NCBI RefSeq assembly: GCF_051106095.1
Contig: NC_135783.1
Location: forward strand, 65,762,447-65,826,446
DNA: 64,000 nt
Direction: 5' to 3'
Origin: Pogona vitticeps
Lineage: Eukaryota; Chordata; Lepidosauria; Squamata; Agamidae
In this document: piece after piece, positions 24,340-36,070 of the stretch
Layout of the letters: the number at the start of each line of letters is the position of its first letter
How positions within the stretch are numbered: position 1 is the stretch's first letter
Translations under genes and position numbers: made by a program
The notes under the pieces: generated by a model
Told to the model about the DNA's origin: nothing
The model's input: only the letters and a program-made list of their open reading frames with translations
Databases searched by the model: none

Positions 24340-25110
24340 CAATTCTGGGAGTGGTCATCCCCAAAATTAATTTTTCTAACCTCTGTTTACTCATCTCATC
24401 ATGAGCCCTGTATCCAGTGGCATAGTGTGGGTTGTAAGCACCCACGCCAAGGCAAGTACTGCACCTCCTAACAACAGAAGCTGGGTGGTCTCAATGGCTT
24501 GATTTGAGTCATAGCAGCTGTGAAAGTTAGGAGAAAGGGAGGAACAGGACTTACATGTCCAGGGACTGTGGCTCAACTGGGACTCTGCAAAAGGGAGAGA
24601 AGGCAAGGCAGATGTCAGCAGGCTAAGAACAGGGAGGGAGGCCTTCCCTCTAAGGCTGCTGGGGATGGAGTGGTAGTGAGAGGCAGGATGGCTGGCAAAG
24701 CCAGAGGCCTGTCCCAACCTGCTACCCCCAGTTCCCTCCCTCCCTCTGGGTGGGGCAAGGTGATGACCTTTTTACACTCCTTGGTGGAGCAAAAAATAGT
24801 ACTTGTAGAGGAGGGAGCTCTAGAACATCCTCAGGTAGTTGTCTATCTGCCTGCGGAGAAGAGCACTCAGTGTAAGGGTTCGTTAGGAGAGGCACCAGGA
24901 CCCAGTCTAGGGCAAGACTACAGGATCAAGGTAGAGTCAACTGCATACCCCAAAGAGAGACCAACCAGCTGGAGTTTTGAGTCTGAACAGTAGCCGGGTA
25001 GAAGGACAATGCAAATTGTGGTCAGACAGTCCAGGGGTCAAAGCCAGGAGGAACTGTATCAAGGCAGCAGGGTCTAGGGATTCAGGAGAGGCAAGGCAGA
25101 AACAAGCAAG

Positions 25111-25142
<32 letters not shown>

Positions 25143-25600
25143 CAAGGCAGGAGGATCACCACAGCATGGCCAGAGACTTTCATTGCTGAGGCAAAGGTCT
25201 GTGGGGAAGGCCTATTCTTATATAGCCCAGTCCTCAGCTTCCCTGGGTGACACTCCTGAGGGTCTGGGCAACAGCTTCAGGGAAAGGGCCCAGTCCTGCA
25301 ATCCTTAGAGCAGTTCTTCCCAGAGAGATGGGACCGATCCTGCCTGCACTAAGGTTGCCAGCTTCCAGCAAGGCCCCAGTCCTGACTCTCAGGAGTCAGA
25401 GTGCTGGAGTAACCATGCACTGGCCAAACCCACATCTGGACTCCTGGTCCCCCCTGGATGTTCTCCTCATGAGCTAGTCCCTCAGGAGGAGCCCTGAGCC
25501 TGCCTGACACCCCGCCCCCAAGAGGCGCCATTGCTTGATGCGCCGGGACATGTAGAGAAGAGCCCTAGGCTTTGGCCATTCTGGAAGGGGTGTGTGTCGG
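24340..25600. other. GC-rich unclassified block
   Basis: Clearly higher G+C than its surroundings, with few CpGs, so not a typical CpG island. An open frame at 24520-24993 (157 codons, plus) has no motif I recognise and probably reflects base composition. CTTATATAGCCC at 25217-25228 is a TATA-like word. The block may be an old repeat copy, but I could not identify ends. Confidence 0.35.
25103..25150. repeat. (GGCA)n microsatellite
   Basis: About ten CAGG/GGCA units inside the GC-rich block. Confidence 0.9.
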
Positions 25601-25948
25601 TGTACCATTATGGCTTGGGCTGTTTGGCTGGAGGGATAGCAGAACCAAGCCTTAGGGAGGGAAGAAGGTTTGATTTTTCAGCCACCATCCCCTCCTCCTT
25701 TCCATCATTGCCCTCCAAGGGTGCACTAGTTTTTATTTATTTTTGCTTCTTTATTTTTTCTTTTGAAATTTTGCACCCAAGGGATTTTGCGGCAAGGGCA
25801 ACCATCCCTGAACACCACTGCTTATATCTGGATGGTGGACTCTATATCAGAGCTTGTATAAACCTAAAGAAATTTCTAGTGATCATCTGTTAGCCTAATT
25901 TCAAAACATGGAGTCTAAATATAATTCTTTAGCTTCTTGGTTCTTTGA
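25601..25948. other. spacer, no gene seen
   Basis: T-rich run near 25730-25765; otherwise nothing recognised. Confidence 0.35.
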
Positions 25949-26002
25949 TACACACACACAGACACAGACACAGACACAGACACAGACACAGACACAGACA
26001 CA

Positions 26003-26055
<53 letters not shown>
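25949..26055. repeat. (CA)n / (CAGACA)n microsatellite
   Basis: CACACACACA, then about seven CAGACA units, then about 25 CA units. The hexamer block looks like an expanded CA variant. Confidence 0.95.
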
Positions 26056-26056
<1 letters not shown>

Positions 26057-26905
26057 GTTAACGTGAACAATGATTTTCAGGTTGCTTCTTGTTAGTCTAC
26101 TGCCCAGAAATGTAACCATATGGCTGTTTGGCTTTGGATGGAACTGCTTTTCCAGCTGCATCCAGGAGCAAAACAATAAATGTGCTAAAATTAGTTTGCA
26201 CTGCAGTGGGCACAAATTAAAAATGGCATACTGTTATATCAAGTGCCTACCCTCATGCCAGTTGATTTATGAGGTCAGGAGTGAAAGAATTCATCACCTG
26301 GCATTATCTCTGCCCATAGTTAATTCCTCTTCTGTCATTGAGGCGTGAAAAAAAGGAATTATGGGAGTGAAGAAAGGTCTTCTCCAAAGACAAGAGCTGT
26401 TTACAAAGGACTGTTCTTGCCAAGACACCTTTCTGAAATAATTGTCTTAACAGGCTAAATCTCCCAGCACAGTACACAGCTCTTTATGATGGTGATGCTG
26501 GGCAATGAAGATTGCTATTTTAACATCAATTTTCTTTTTCTGATTTGTTAATTAATTAATATTTTAGAACGGAGATTTATACCAAAGGTGACATTTTCTG
26601 TCTATGAAAATGTAAAACCACACATCTTTCCAACAGAATTACTGTCACATTTTTATTATAAGAGAGCCATGAGACTTCTCACTCTATTTTATTTTATTCA
26701 TCCTATCTCAAAACTAAGAAAAGGAATACAGTACATGCTCTTGAAATATGTGCTGACCTTTAGTCTTCTCTCTGCAGTTCTTAGATAACTTGTTAATTAA
26801 CTGAGACATTTGTACAGCTTCCCATAACCCAAAGACCTGAATCTTTTGATGCCAGTGGGCATGAACGGAACTTAGAGTGTTCCAGAGGGGTTATTGTCCT
26901 AGTCT
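26056..26905. other. single-copy DNA, no gene seen
   Basis: AT-rich, no recognised repeat or exon. The wording around 26400-26480 is free of repeats and could be ordinary unique sequence. Confidence 0.35.
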
Positions 26906-27545
26906 GTTTTTGCTCCTATGTGTTGTCAAGTCCCCTCCAACTTATGGTGAACCTATGAATGAGTGATCTCCAAAATGGCCTGTCCTTAACAGCCCTGCTC
27001 AGCTCTTGCAAACTCAAGCTTGTGGCTTCCTTTATGGAGTCAATCCATTTTATATTTAGTATTCCTCTTTTCCTGCTGCCTTCAACTTTTCCCAGCATTA
27101 CTGTCTTTTCCAGAGAATCTTGTGTGCCCAAAGTAGGACAACCTCAGCTTCAGCATTTTTGCTGCCAGAGAAAGTTCAGGCTGAATTGATCAAATCTTGG
27201 AGTTTTTAATGTGCACTAACACACATCAGTATTGTTGGGATTCTTATGGGAAGTCCAGGGTATCCACAAGGCTTTATTCCAGCACTCTATTTCAGTTTTT
27301 TTGCCTATCCAGCTTTCACACCCATACATGATGATCAGGAATGCAACTGTGTAGATGAACTCGGCCTTGGTCTCCAGTAATCCATCTTTATACTTTTCTA
27401 AACCCTTCATTGATGCCCTTCCAAATCTTAGTCTTCTGATTTCTTGGCCTCAATCTTCATTTGGATTGATGATTAAACCAAGTGATACAAAATCCTTAAC
27501 AATTTCAGAATCTTCATTGTCACCTTTAAAGTTGTGCAGTTCTTC

Positions 27546-27590
27546 TATTCAGGGACGTGGTGGCGCTGTGGGTTAAACTGCAGAAGCCTA
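27546..27590 (+). mobile_element. SINE head fragment
   Basis: GGGACGTGGTGGCGCTGTGG followed by GTTAAACTGCAGAAGCC is a tRNA-like SINE head (A-box GTGGCGCTGTGG) cut off after about 45 bp. It sits exactly where the BovB reverse transcriptase is missing. Confidence 0.6.
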
Positions 27591-28064
27591 TAGTCTATTC
27601 TTTATGTGGACTTTAAATTAATCAGGACTGTTGTTTAAATTATATTTTAGCACTGTGATCCTTTTAGTGTAGTTTTTCAGCTTTGCTCTTATGTTGGATA
27701 TTGACAGTTCATGATAAAATACCACAATGTACTCCTGGTCTTCTTTTGGCTGAGAGAATACAGTTTTTCCATCTCCTGTTTCCAGTTACATATGTATTTG
27801 ATTCCTATATTGGTCATCTGGTGATGTCCATGTATATAATTGTTGGTTTGGTTGCTTAAAGTATTTATTTGCAATAAACAGACGGTTAGCCTTGTGGAAC
27901 CTGAAGAGTCATTTTCCTGCTTCATTTCTGTCCCCGAGACCAAATTTTCCACCAATATTTGGTTCTACTTTGTTCCCTGCTTTTGTGTTCAAGTCACCTA
28001 TGATTATAAGCATGTCTTGTTTCGGTATGTGATCAATTTTCCCAGATTCTTTAAAAAAAGCAAA

Positions 28065-28925
28065 GCGTGCTGCTCACAAAGCACATCATAGTGCTTAAAG
28101 CACTCTTTAAACACTTTACAATTTGATTATGCAAGCTACGTATTGCCCAATAAATCAGTGAGCTGGTTACTCAATTTATTGATCTCAGAAGGATGGAAGG
28201 TTGAGTCAACCTCAAACTGGGTACCTGGGATTGAACCTGGATTATAAATAGACATGGGGACAAATGAAAAAAAAATGAATCCGGATATTCATTAAATATC
28301 CCTGATTCATCAGACATTTGTTGCTTCGTATTCTTGGAGTCCAGAGACCCCAACGAATACAAAGCAATGAGTATAACCCTTTTATATCCATCCCTTTGTT
28401 CCCTATCTATTTATGCCCCCATGGATCAGCTGTTCCCTGGGGGCATAAGCAGAGAGGGGTTTTCCCATTGGGGAGGCTTGCTAAAGCCTGTCCAAAGAGA
28501 ATCCCACCCCTGGGGATGGGAGATGGCTTGGTTCCCTTTTGATCCCTGCTTTCCCCATGGTGCTTAGCAAAAGGAAGAGGAAAGGGATCAAAGCAATCCC
28601 ACGGCTGAAGTTGCACAATCGCTTTGATCCCTGATTTCCCTCCCCTTGTTATGCCCTGGGGCATAGCAAGAGGAGGGAAAGCAAAAAGAAAAAAAAATTA
28701 AAAAAAAAGAAAAGAAGAAAAGAAAAAGAAAGAAAAAAGAAAGAAAAAAGAAAAAAAGAGACCAGATGAATTACAAATTGATTAGTAGTTCCTCGGGCTG
28801 CAGGGGGGGGGCAATTTGAGGTTCATGGGTCACAAAGCAAGACATGGTTCACAAAGCAAGACTTGTCCCCATGTCTAGCTATAAATAGAGTTTTGGCTGC
28901 AGTACTGCAATTTAATCACTGCATC
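28065..28925 (-). mobile_element. SINE split by a TA-target MITE
   Basis: The right part 28878-28925 is a tRNA-like head on the minus strand (complement of GGCTGCAGTACTGCAATTTA). The left part 28079-28250 is the body, with GAAGGATGGAAGGTTGAGTC and ACCTGGGATTGAACCTGGAT. The 625-bp MITE lies between them. The SINE itself sits inside the BovB endonuclease. Confidence 0.7.
28251..28875. mobile_element. TA-target MITE, 625 bp
   Basis: Ends GACATGGGGACAA and TTGTCCCCATGTC are inverted repeats with TA on both sides (28249-28250, 28876-28877). An inner palindrome GGATATTCATTAAATATCC lies near 28283. The middle has two GGGGCATA-type blocks and an A-rich run at 28680-28760. No transposase. The outer bases resemble the GAGATGGG ends at 11599 and 43931. 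Confidence 0.78.
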
Positions 28926-29000
28926 ATGAAGCTCACTTTCATCTTCTTCAGCGCTGGTAGTTGGAGCATATACTTCAATGATGTTTTTAGTGTGAAATAT

Positions 29001-29530
29001 TCACAATTCACACCCCAAACTGATTTTTCACAAATTGCTTTGTATTTTGCATGAAAAATACTGTGTTTTGTATCAAATACAAAATTTAGGACATAAAATA
29101 TAGGGTGTGGGCACAAAACATAATGTCATTTTCTCATCATACCGACAAGCCCTATTCTTTTCAATCTTGTTTAGAGTATCTGATGGTACATGAAAAAAGG
29201 TTTCAACAGTTTTAATCAAGGATGAGAACATAGATGAAGATTCATTACACCCTTAATGTGTGTCTGTTGCAGCAGATTCAACAAAGTCAGTCTCATCTGT
29301 TTCAGAGGAGCATTTTCAGAATAAAATCAAGGAAGAGGAAAGCCATGTCTGCCACCATGAGTTCTTTGGAAGAATGATGGGATATAAATGTGGCAAATAG
29401 ATAAAGAATTACTGTCTGCCTCCATTCAAGCCCCCCCCAAAAAACCCAAATCATGTTCTGAAGTATGAATGCCACCTCATAGTGTTTACCTTGATCCTTC
29501 AGATAATCTAGTTTTCCTTTGATATTCCAC
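29001..29530. other. unassigned DNA between BovB and MITE
   Basis: May include worn BovB 5' sequence, but no protein motif is readable. Repeated TTTTGCATGAAAAATACTG-type words at 29010-29110. Confidence 0.35.
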
Positions 29531-29533
29531 GTA

Positions 29534-29959
29534 CAGTGGTGCCTCGCTAGACAGCTATCCAGCATGACAGTTTTTTTGCTAGACATTGACTTTTGCAATC
29601 GCTATAGCAATTCGCAAAACAGTGATTCCTATGGGGGAATTTCGCTGGACAATGTTTGGTCCCTGCTTTGCAAACTGATCTTTGCTAGACAACGATTTTG
29701 ACAGCTCTTTCTGCACTCACAAAACGGGTGTTTTCGGGACCTAAGCTTCACAACACAGCTATTTAAACAGCTGATCAGTGGTTCCCAAAGCGGCTTTCCT
29801 ATGGCCGATCTTCACTAGACAATGATGACTCTTCTCCACTGGAACACATTAAACAGGTTTCAATGCATTCCAATGGGGAAATGCTTTTTGCTAGATGATG
29901 GTTTTGCTAAACAGCAATTTCAGTGGAACAGATTATCATCGTCTAGCGAGGCACCACTG
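29534..29959. mobile_element. TA-target MITE, CAGTGGTGCC family, GCTAGACAA type
   Basis: Ends CAGTGGTGCCTCGCTAGAC and GTCTAGCGAGGCACCACTG are exact inverted repeats; TA at 29532-29533 and 29960-29961. The motif GCTAGACAAYGA recurs about eight times (for example 29577, 29643, 29684, 29815, 29890). The right-hand subterminal 90 bp, read on the minus strand, aligns without large gaps to the left end of 13936-14514 (shared TTTCCCCATTGGAATGCATT). Confidence 0.88.
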
Positions 29960-29961
29960 TA

Positions 29962-30990
29962 TATGCATGTCATTTGCTATTGTGAGAAAACTAATGTTTA
30001 TTTGTTTCCACTATGTTCCTTCTCAGGAATGGGTGCAGAGCTGTTGGGGAAAGCTGTGTGGGAGGGCACGTGCTACCATGCATAATCGTGAGGGCTTCAG
30101 TAAGACTCTTTAATGACAGCAAGCCTTATGACCACGAGTGCAGCAGTTAAGTCATGGATTGGTTTAATTATCTGCTTTTTCAGAGCAAGGCTAGAGCTTG
30201 GCTGGACTCCTGCCACCATACCAAGGAAGCAATTGATTCCCCAGGCTGCTACCAGAAATTCAGATCATTAGTAGCTCTCAGTTGGGCAAGACTTTTAATT
30301 ATTCAGCATAATAAAACGTCTGCTCCTGGGCTATATAATCCTCCCTCTAATGTCCCGCAGATATCTTCCAGGTGAGTCATTCTGAAGGAAGAGGACTTCC
30401 CCCCTCTCTCTTTTTTTGGTACCTCATTTCACCAGCATGTTAATTAACTTGGAGTCTAATCTTTCATATGAAGAAATGAATCAGCTTTACTCCCAGTCAG
30501 ATCACAGATCTACCTAGTCTAGGATTGTTCAGTCTCACTGGCTACAGTTCTCCATGGTCTTAAGAGAACCCTGTGTCAGCCCTATCTTTGGGAACCACTC
30601 TGGGAAGAGAGGTACATGGGTCCTTCTGTATTGCTTTGGCTCGCACAGGACAAATTGACACCAGCCTTTTTGAAGAGTATCTAAGGTCTTCAAACCTACA
30701 TTTTTTCCCTTCTCACCTGAGTCCTTGTATATCACCACAGCTAGATCAGTCCAGATCATTCTAGTAGGTGATGACTTGGGCTGACAGAAAGCAAGGGGGA
30801 ATATTCAAAATATATATTTAAAAATAATTGTTTCTCTGTGGCAACAAATTGTAGTTTGGGAGGGACTTGGAATTTCTTTTTGCTAAAGTTACATTTTTGT
30901 CTTTGTTACTTCAACTGATGAAGGCATCCAGGATTCTGGATGTTCAGAATGGACCGATCTGGCAGTTTTGATTTCTCTCACATTCAAATT
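29962..30990. other. single-copy DNA, no gene seen
   Basis: No recognised repeat or exon. The stretch 30130-30370 is repeat-free and of mixed composition, a candidate for cross-species comparison only. Confidence 0.35.
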
Positions 30991-30999
30991 TTGTGAATT

Positions 31000-31250
31000 T
31001 TGTATTTGCAAAGGCTTTCATGGCTGGGATCTAATGGTTGTTGTGGGTTTTTCAGGCTCTTTGGCCGTGTTCTGAAGGTTGTTCTTCCTAATGTTTCGCC
31101 AGTCTCTGTGGCCGGCATCTTCAGAGGACAGCACTTTTGTATGTTCAATGGCAGGGGATTGCTTGACTTTTGTGCATCATGCCCACAATCTGTCTCCTTG
31201 TGGGCAAGTTGGGTGAGCCCCAGGATCAAAACAGAAAGTCTTTAATTACC
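31000..31250 (-). mobile_element. Penelope-like 3' region fragment
   Basis: The minus strand of 31010-31130 matches 41463-41575 on the plus strand. Shared words include CTGAAGATGCCGGCCACAGA and GAAGAACAACCTTCAGAACA. In the other copy this text follows a Penelope-type C terminus, which gives the family. A hammerhead-like core lies at 31093-31124. Fossil fragment without coding part. Confidence 0.65.
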
Positions 31251-32345
31251 AGCAATTTTCCCTGCTAGTCACACAATCTTTACTGTATGGTCACAGACCC
31301 AACAAGCTTTGCTAGTGATATCATCACCCTTCTACAAGCAGAATTTACTCTATAGAATGTTGACTATTTTCCTTTAAAGTAACCATTCCAAGCTCTGGAA
31401 TGAATGGCAGAGTGTGAGCCATCGTCTAGACTGTCATTACAATGAGCTGTGCCAGTAAGAGAGGCAAATGCTTTCCCTTTCTTACTAGTATCTCTCAAAG
31501 GATCAGCACAATGGGAGGGTGTGTAACTTTTCCCAGTTTGCATATAGAGCACTTTCAGTTCAGACCAAGTTTAAAACATCCATCTCCATCTATTGAACCC
31601 TATGGAAATTTTTCTGAAAGGGCTGACCCACAGAGTTAGTTTTACTGCTAGTTCTTTCAGATTTTCTTCGAACATGTGTTCATCTAAGGACAGATTAGGT
31701 TGATATACTTATTCAGACCATGGGGAACATGCCGTATATATTATTGTTCTGTGCCCTTTGGAGACATTATAAAATATCTGGGTAATCTATAAGTGGAGGA
31801 GGATTTTTTTTCAGAGCTACATTTATCTCTTTAATCTGTCTCAACTGCAGAATAAAATTTCTTCAGGGACCTTCTAAATAGTGTCTAGGTCACAGAGGGT
31901 TGCTGCCTAATATCATAAGTTTAAAGGAGACAAGCAATTGTCTTACGGGTGGTTTGTCCCAACACCAAGATGTCAGTCACATTGTTCTGACTGACCTTTC
32001 ACCAAACACCACAAGTGATTTACTTAAAGCTTAGTAAAAACTAGCTACAAACAACTAGCTAATGAATTCCTTTCCACAATAACCAGTGCATAAATATGCA
32101 TTACATTACAACTTATCAAGGGATAATGTCACACATTTTGCAGGGTAAAGCCAACTTTTTAGTTACTTTTATAGTTACAGGTGTGAGTCGTGTCACTAAA
32201 TGGTTGAGGAGGAATATCACACAGTTACATTCTTCAACACTTGGCTTTGCTTTTCCCTCATGCTGTTACCTCAAACTCTGTTGTGGGTACAGAGGTGGCA
32301 ATGAAGTAACTATTGGCCAACAGATGGGAAAATTTGATTTTTAAG
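31251..32345. other. single-copy DNA, no gene seen
   Basis: Nothing recognised. Confidence 0.35.
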
Positions 32346-32346
32346 T

Positions 32347-32595
32347 AAGTAATGGCTCAGTGAGTTAGGTATTTGACTGCAGAACCAGAGGTTGGGAGTT
32401 TGATTCCCTATTGTGTCTTCAAGGAGAAGAGCCAGCTTTCATGGCCTTGAGCAAGCTGAAAAGTTCCAGAATGCCTTCAGAAGAGGGGAATTGTAAACTA
32501 CTTCTGAGTACTCTATACTTAGAAAACCCTGGAAGGGGTTGTCAGAAGTCAGAACTCACTTGATGGCATGCAACTATTAATAAAATATTAAGGGG
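32347..32595 (+). mobile_element. tRNA-headed SINE with BovB-like tail
   Basis: Head AATGGCTCAGTGAGTTAGGT (A-box like) and GAGGTTGGGAGTTTGATTCC (B-box like) at 32347-32405. The body has GTAAACTACTTCTGAGTACT. The 3' end GTCAGAAGTCAGAACTCACTTGATGGCATG is the BovB-type tail (shown in two pieces: GTCAGAAGTCAGAACTCACT, TGATGGCATG). An (ATTA)n-like end follows. This is the most complete copy of the family in the window. Confidence 0.8.
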
Positions 32596-32599
32596 GGGG

Positions 32600-34735
32600 G
32601 GTTAGTTACTTTTGAGAAATGAAAAAGCAAATAATTCCTTTTAAATTGTAATTATAATGGTAAATAACTACTTTGGGTGGGGATGGAACCAGAACTGTAA
32701 ATAATTAGTTTAAAAAGCAACTTTTCAAGCTATCAGTCTACAGACTGATAGTTAGGGAGAGTTAGGAATATTTTGCCATGTTTTAGAAGCTGCATTCAGT
32801 CCCTCAGGCTGGCTCTGTATGAGTCAACCTGACAAGGAACAGTTCTAAAGTGACAGGGAGGATGCACAATATAAGGCTAATAGACTCTCCTTCTAATGCT
32901 ATTCTGATTTCTTGAAGTAAGCAGCAATAGAGAACCTCAAGCTGGCATCATGCCCCAATCCTGAGGCCTTTTGCCTGGTCCAGTCATGCTGGTGAATGCA
33001 CTTCAGTTTTTAATATGAACTTTAAAGAAGCTATTCAAGATTCTAAACCTATTTGGGACAAGAGGTCCAATACCTCGAGTAGCTCCTGTCACATTTTGGG
33101 CACTCCCCAGAGTAGATTCACTATCCCCACAAAACTCCAGCAGACGTAACCCTGGGCTGCAATCTGTCCAGTCTAAGATTAAAGGGGATCCGACTGCACC
33201 TTTTTAAAGGGGGTTTTTCAGGGCTCAGTTGGGGAAGCTGTAAAGGCAACAGGAGTCAATCATTCAGCTCCAAGCAAAGAGCGAAAACAGATGAGGTCAA
33301 AACAGCAAGGCAATATCAATCTTAGTCCCATAGTATCTGACACACGGGGGGGGGGGGTCATACACTGCAGTGTAGTCACAACAAGAGACAGGAATCCAAG
33401 ATTTATTAGTCACACTTAAAGCTGAAGTAGACTGTGCTAGGAATCAGTCTTCTGCCTGTAACAAGGCCTTTGGACCCAAGTTGGACTGGGTCTCACTCTG
33501 GGTTCATCTGTGCAGCCTTCATTTGAAGACCTCCCCAGGAAGCAGTTCCTATGCCTAAGAAGGCCTGTACTCCCAAGTGTTCTCCCTTGCTGATGGCTAT
33601 TCGTTCGTTCACCTCCCGTTAGGCTTATGTCTATCCTTGCTGTTGGAGAGAACCCAATAATTCTTTTTTCCTCAAAGCAAGATTTTTCCATGTAAGATTC
33701 CCTCTCTTCCCCTTCAAAGAAATCTCCTGTTAAATCTCAAGGGGGTTACATGGAATTTTCTCAGAAATACAGTACCATGAAGCACAGAATTATTAAAACA
33801 TGAGCAACAGAGCGTTGTTGCACTTATACTTTGTTTCTCAGTTTCTTGTAAGTGGTTGACTGGTGTGTGAACAGAATGATGGACTGGAAAGGACTTTGTT
33901 TCATCCAGCTTAGCTTAATATATACATCTTTGACTTTCTCTGTTGTTTCTTCTATCAGTGGATTGAGGATTCCATTTATGTGCGATCCTCCAACTGAAAG
34001 ATTATATTCTACACCATTTCTTTTTTCTTTTCTTTCTATGAATATATCTGTATTCACATCATTCAGACTATGTTATGGATCAAACCTGATAAAAAATTTA
34101 TAGACAAAAAATACTTCCCTGGACGTCACTTACACAACTTTTTAATTTAATTTTAATTATTAATAGTATACTTACACTTTTCATTTCTGCTTTGTGAGAT
34201 GTGTGACTGCTGAAGCATCAGCCACTACTTTATAGATTTTTGCAACACCTCAAGTTATTTGATGCTTTTCCCTCTCACATTTGAAGTTAATTAGACAGTA
34301 ATTTGTTGGCATTAATTTCACAGATGCCATTGCAGGATGATGTTCTGTCATCAAGATATGCTGGCCCCAATCCAGAGATTATTATACTACTGTACAGGTG
34401 AAGCTTTTCCTCAAAAACAGATAATAGGCTTGTAAACCTTGGGCAAAGTTACAGGATGTTCAGATACTTTCAAACAGATGATTGATCATGCCCATCTCCT
34501 GGTAATGGATATGTCTCTTTCTCCTACTAACCAGTGGCATCCTATTTGACATATGGAGAAAATCCAAAATGCTGTAAGTGGCCTGCTGTGGGGTGGAGGG
34601 AGTGTGGAATTTAGTAGCAGTCCAGTTGCACCAAATCTGCCTAAAGATAGATCCAAATAATAATGACTATGGGATTTTCAAACAGGAATGGTTTTTCAAA
34701 CTAGACTATTGGATTTCCAAAATTCCTCTCTGCCC
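32600..34735. other. single-copy DNA, no gene seen
   Basis: Includes a G run at 33344-33357. No exon or repeat family recognised. Confidence 0.35.
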
Positions 34736-34737
34736 CT

Positions 34738-35065
34738 TGTTGTTGATGATGATGTTTTGTGCCATCAGGTTGCCTCCAACTTATGGCAACACAAAATGTC
34801 CTGTCTTCAACTGAACTGCTTAACTTATATAAAACAAGAGTTTGCAACTTCTTTTAGGAAGTCAGTCCATATCGTATTTTGTCTTCCTCTTTTCCTGCTT
34901 CCTTCCACCTTTCCCAGAATTATCTCTTCCAGAGAATCCTGCCTTCTCACGATGTGCCCCAAATAGAGCAGCTTGTCCTTAGAGGTTTTATCACAGGACT
35001 TGGGTGCAAATAAACATCCTAAGGAGATACTTTTATATTCTGTAACACCTACTGTAGCTACTTCC
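34738..35065 (-). mobile_element. BovB (RTE-clade) LINE 3' fragment
   Basis: The minus strand encodes LLYLGHIVRRQDSLEEIILG followed by KVEGSRKRGRQN, the C-terminal signature of BovB ORF2. The left end has the (GAT)n-like 3' tail at 34739-34753. Only the last 330 bp is present, a usual 5'-truncated insertion. Confidence 0.8.
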
Positions 35066-35830
35066 AATTTCAACTAAGACTCAGAGTCAACTTTCTAAAA
35101 GAATAGGTATGTAAATTTTTTGAGGCTTGGTGTGTTTCTTCTTGCCACAAGTCTTAAGACTACTAAATCCAATGAATTTCCCCCATCCCCGTTAAAGAAT
35201 TCCAACTTTGCAATTTTACGTGGTACTACCTTTACGAATGTTGTTATGGTTGATTGGTGACTTTTAGATCGCCCGAGAATGTCTTGACAGATTTGCTTTG
35301 GTTTAATACTCATAATATCTTCCCTAAATGCTATTTTTTTTCTGCTTATTCTCAAAATTGTATACATTCTTCTTTTGTTAAAGTTCTATGCAGACATTAA
35401 CTATTCATGTATACTCCACATGCATAAACAGAGCTCTCTAGGCCCATCCCTTTCAGTTCCTAACTTTGTTATCCTTCTAAATTTGAAAAATGATGAATCA
35501 GTAGAGGGAGAGCTTGGCTATCTGTGCGGGAACTCCACATGAGTCAGACCTCTGATTTGATTGAGTGTGAATAAAGTGAGAAAGCTTGAATAGACTTTAA
35601 GATCAAGTAACAATATACAGTATAAGACTTTCAGAATGACACATTCCTCCCTTCTTGACCATGATTTGTATAGGTATATACACAGAATAATTGTTCTGAA
35701 ATTACTGAAATATGAATAGCCTACAGCTTTGCATTTTCCAACAGATACATCTTAGGGTCATTCTCATTCATCATATTCTATAAATGTCATAAGGACTTTT
35801 CCTCCCTCATTTCTCTCTTCCCCTTCTTTA
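35066..35830. other. single-copy DNA, no gene seen
   Basis: Nothing recognised. Confidence 0.35.
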
Positions 35831-35832
35831 TT

Positions 35833-35833
<1 letters not shown>

Positions 35834-35926
<93 letters not shown>

Positions 35927-35988
35927 GTCTGTCTCTCTGTCTGTCTCTCTGTCTGTCTCTCTGTCTCTCTGTCTCTCTGTTTGTTTGT

Positions 35989-36051
<63 letters not shown>

Positions 36052-36070
36052 TTTACTTACTTATTTATTT
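35834..36070. repeat. compound (CTAT)n-(TCTG/TCTC)n-(TTTA)n-(TTAC)n
   Basis: About 237 bp: roughly 23 CTAT units, mixed TCTG/TCTC units, then ATTT and ACTT units. The right end is the simple tail of the minus-strand L2 that follows, so the array probably grew out of that tail. Confidence 0.95.

Larger units (their letters stand above)
26908..29000 (-). mobile_element. BovB (RTE-clade) LINE, interrupted
   Basis: Minus-strand pieces are in order. About 28985-28930 encodes NIIEVYAPTTSAEEDE (endonuclease N side). About 28060-27690 encodes KQDMLIIIGDLNTKAG, then GGKFGLGDRNEAG, NYIHGHHQMTNIGIKYICNW and EKLYS. About 27410-27216 encodes AFLIIMYGCESW with GKKTE, and 27131-26916 encodes DSLEKTVMLGKVEGSRKRG. 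These are the endonuclease, the post-reverse-transcriptase MYGCESW segment and the C terminus of BovB. Most of the reverse transcriptase between about 27550 and 27690 is missing. The endonuclease is split by the SINE at 28065-28925. The copy is old and inactive. BovB is widespread in squamates. Confidence 0.85.

Noticed and set aside
24520-24993. 157-codon open frame on the plus strand
   Set aside because: No motif, no splice or promoter context, and it lies in a GC-rich block where stop codons are rare by composition.
32347-32405. tRNA-like A and B boxes
   Set aside because: These are SINE heads, not tRNA genes: no cloverleaf closes and BovB-type tails follow.
35834-36070. CRISPR-like regular repeats
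   Set aside because: Tetranucleotide arrays without spacers in a vertebrate genome.
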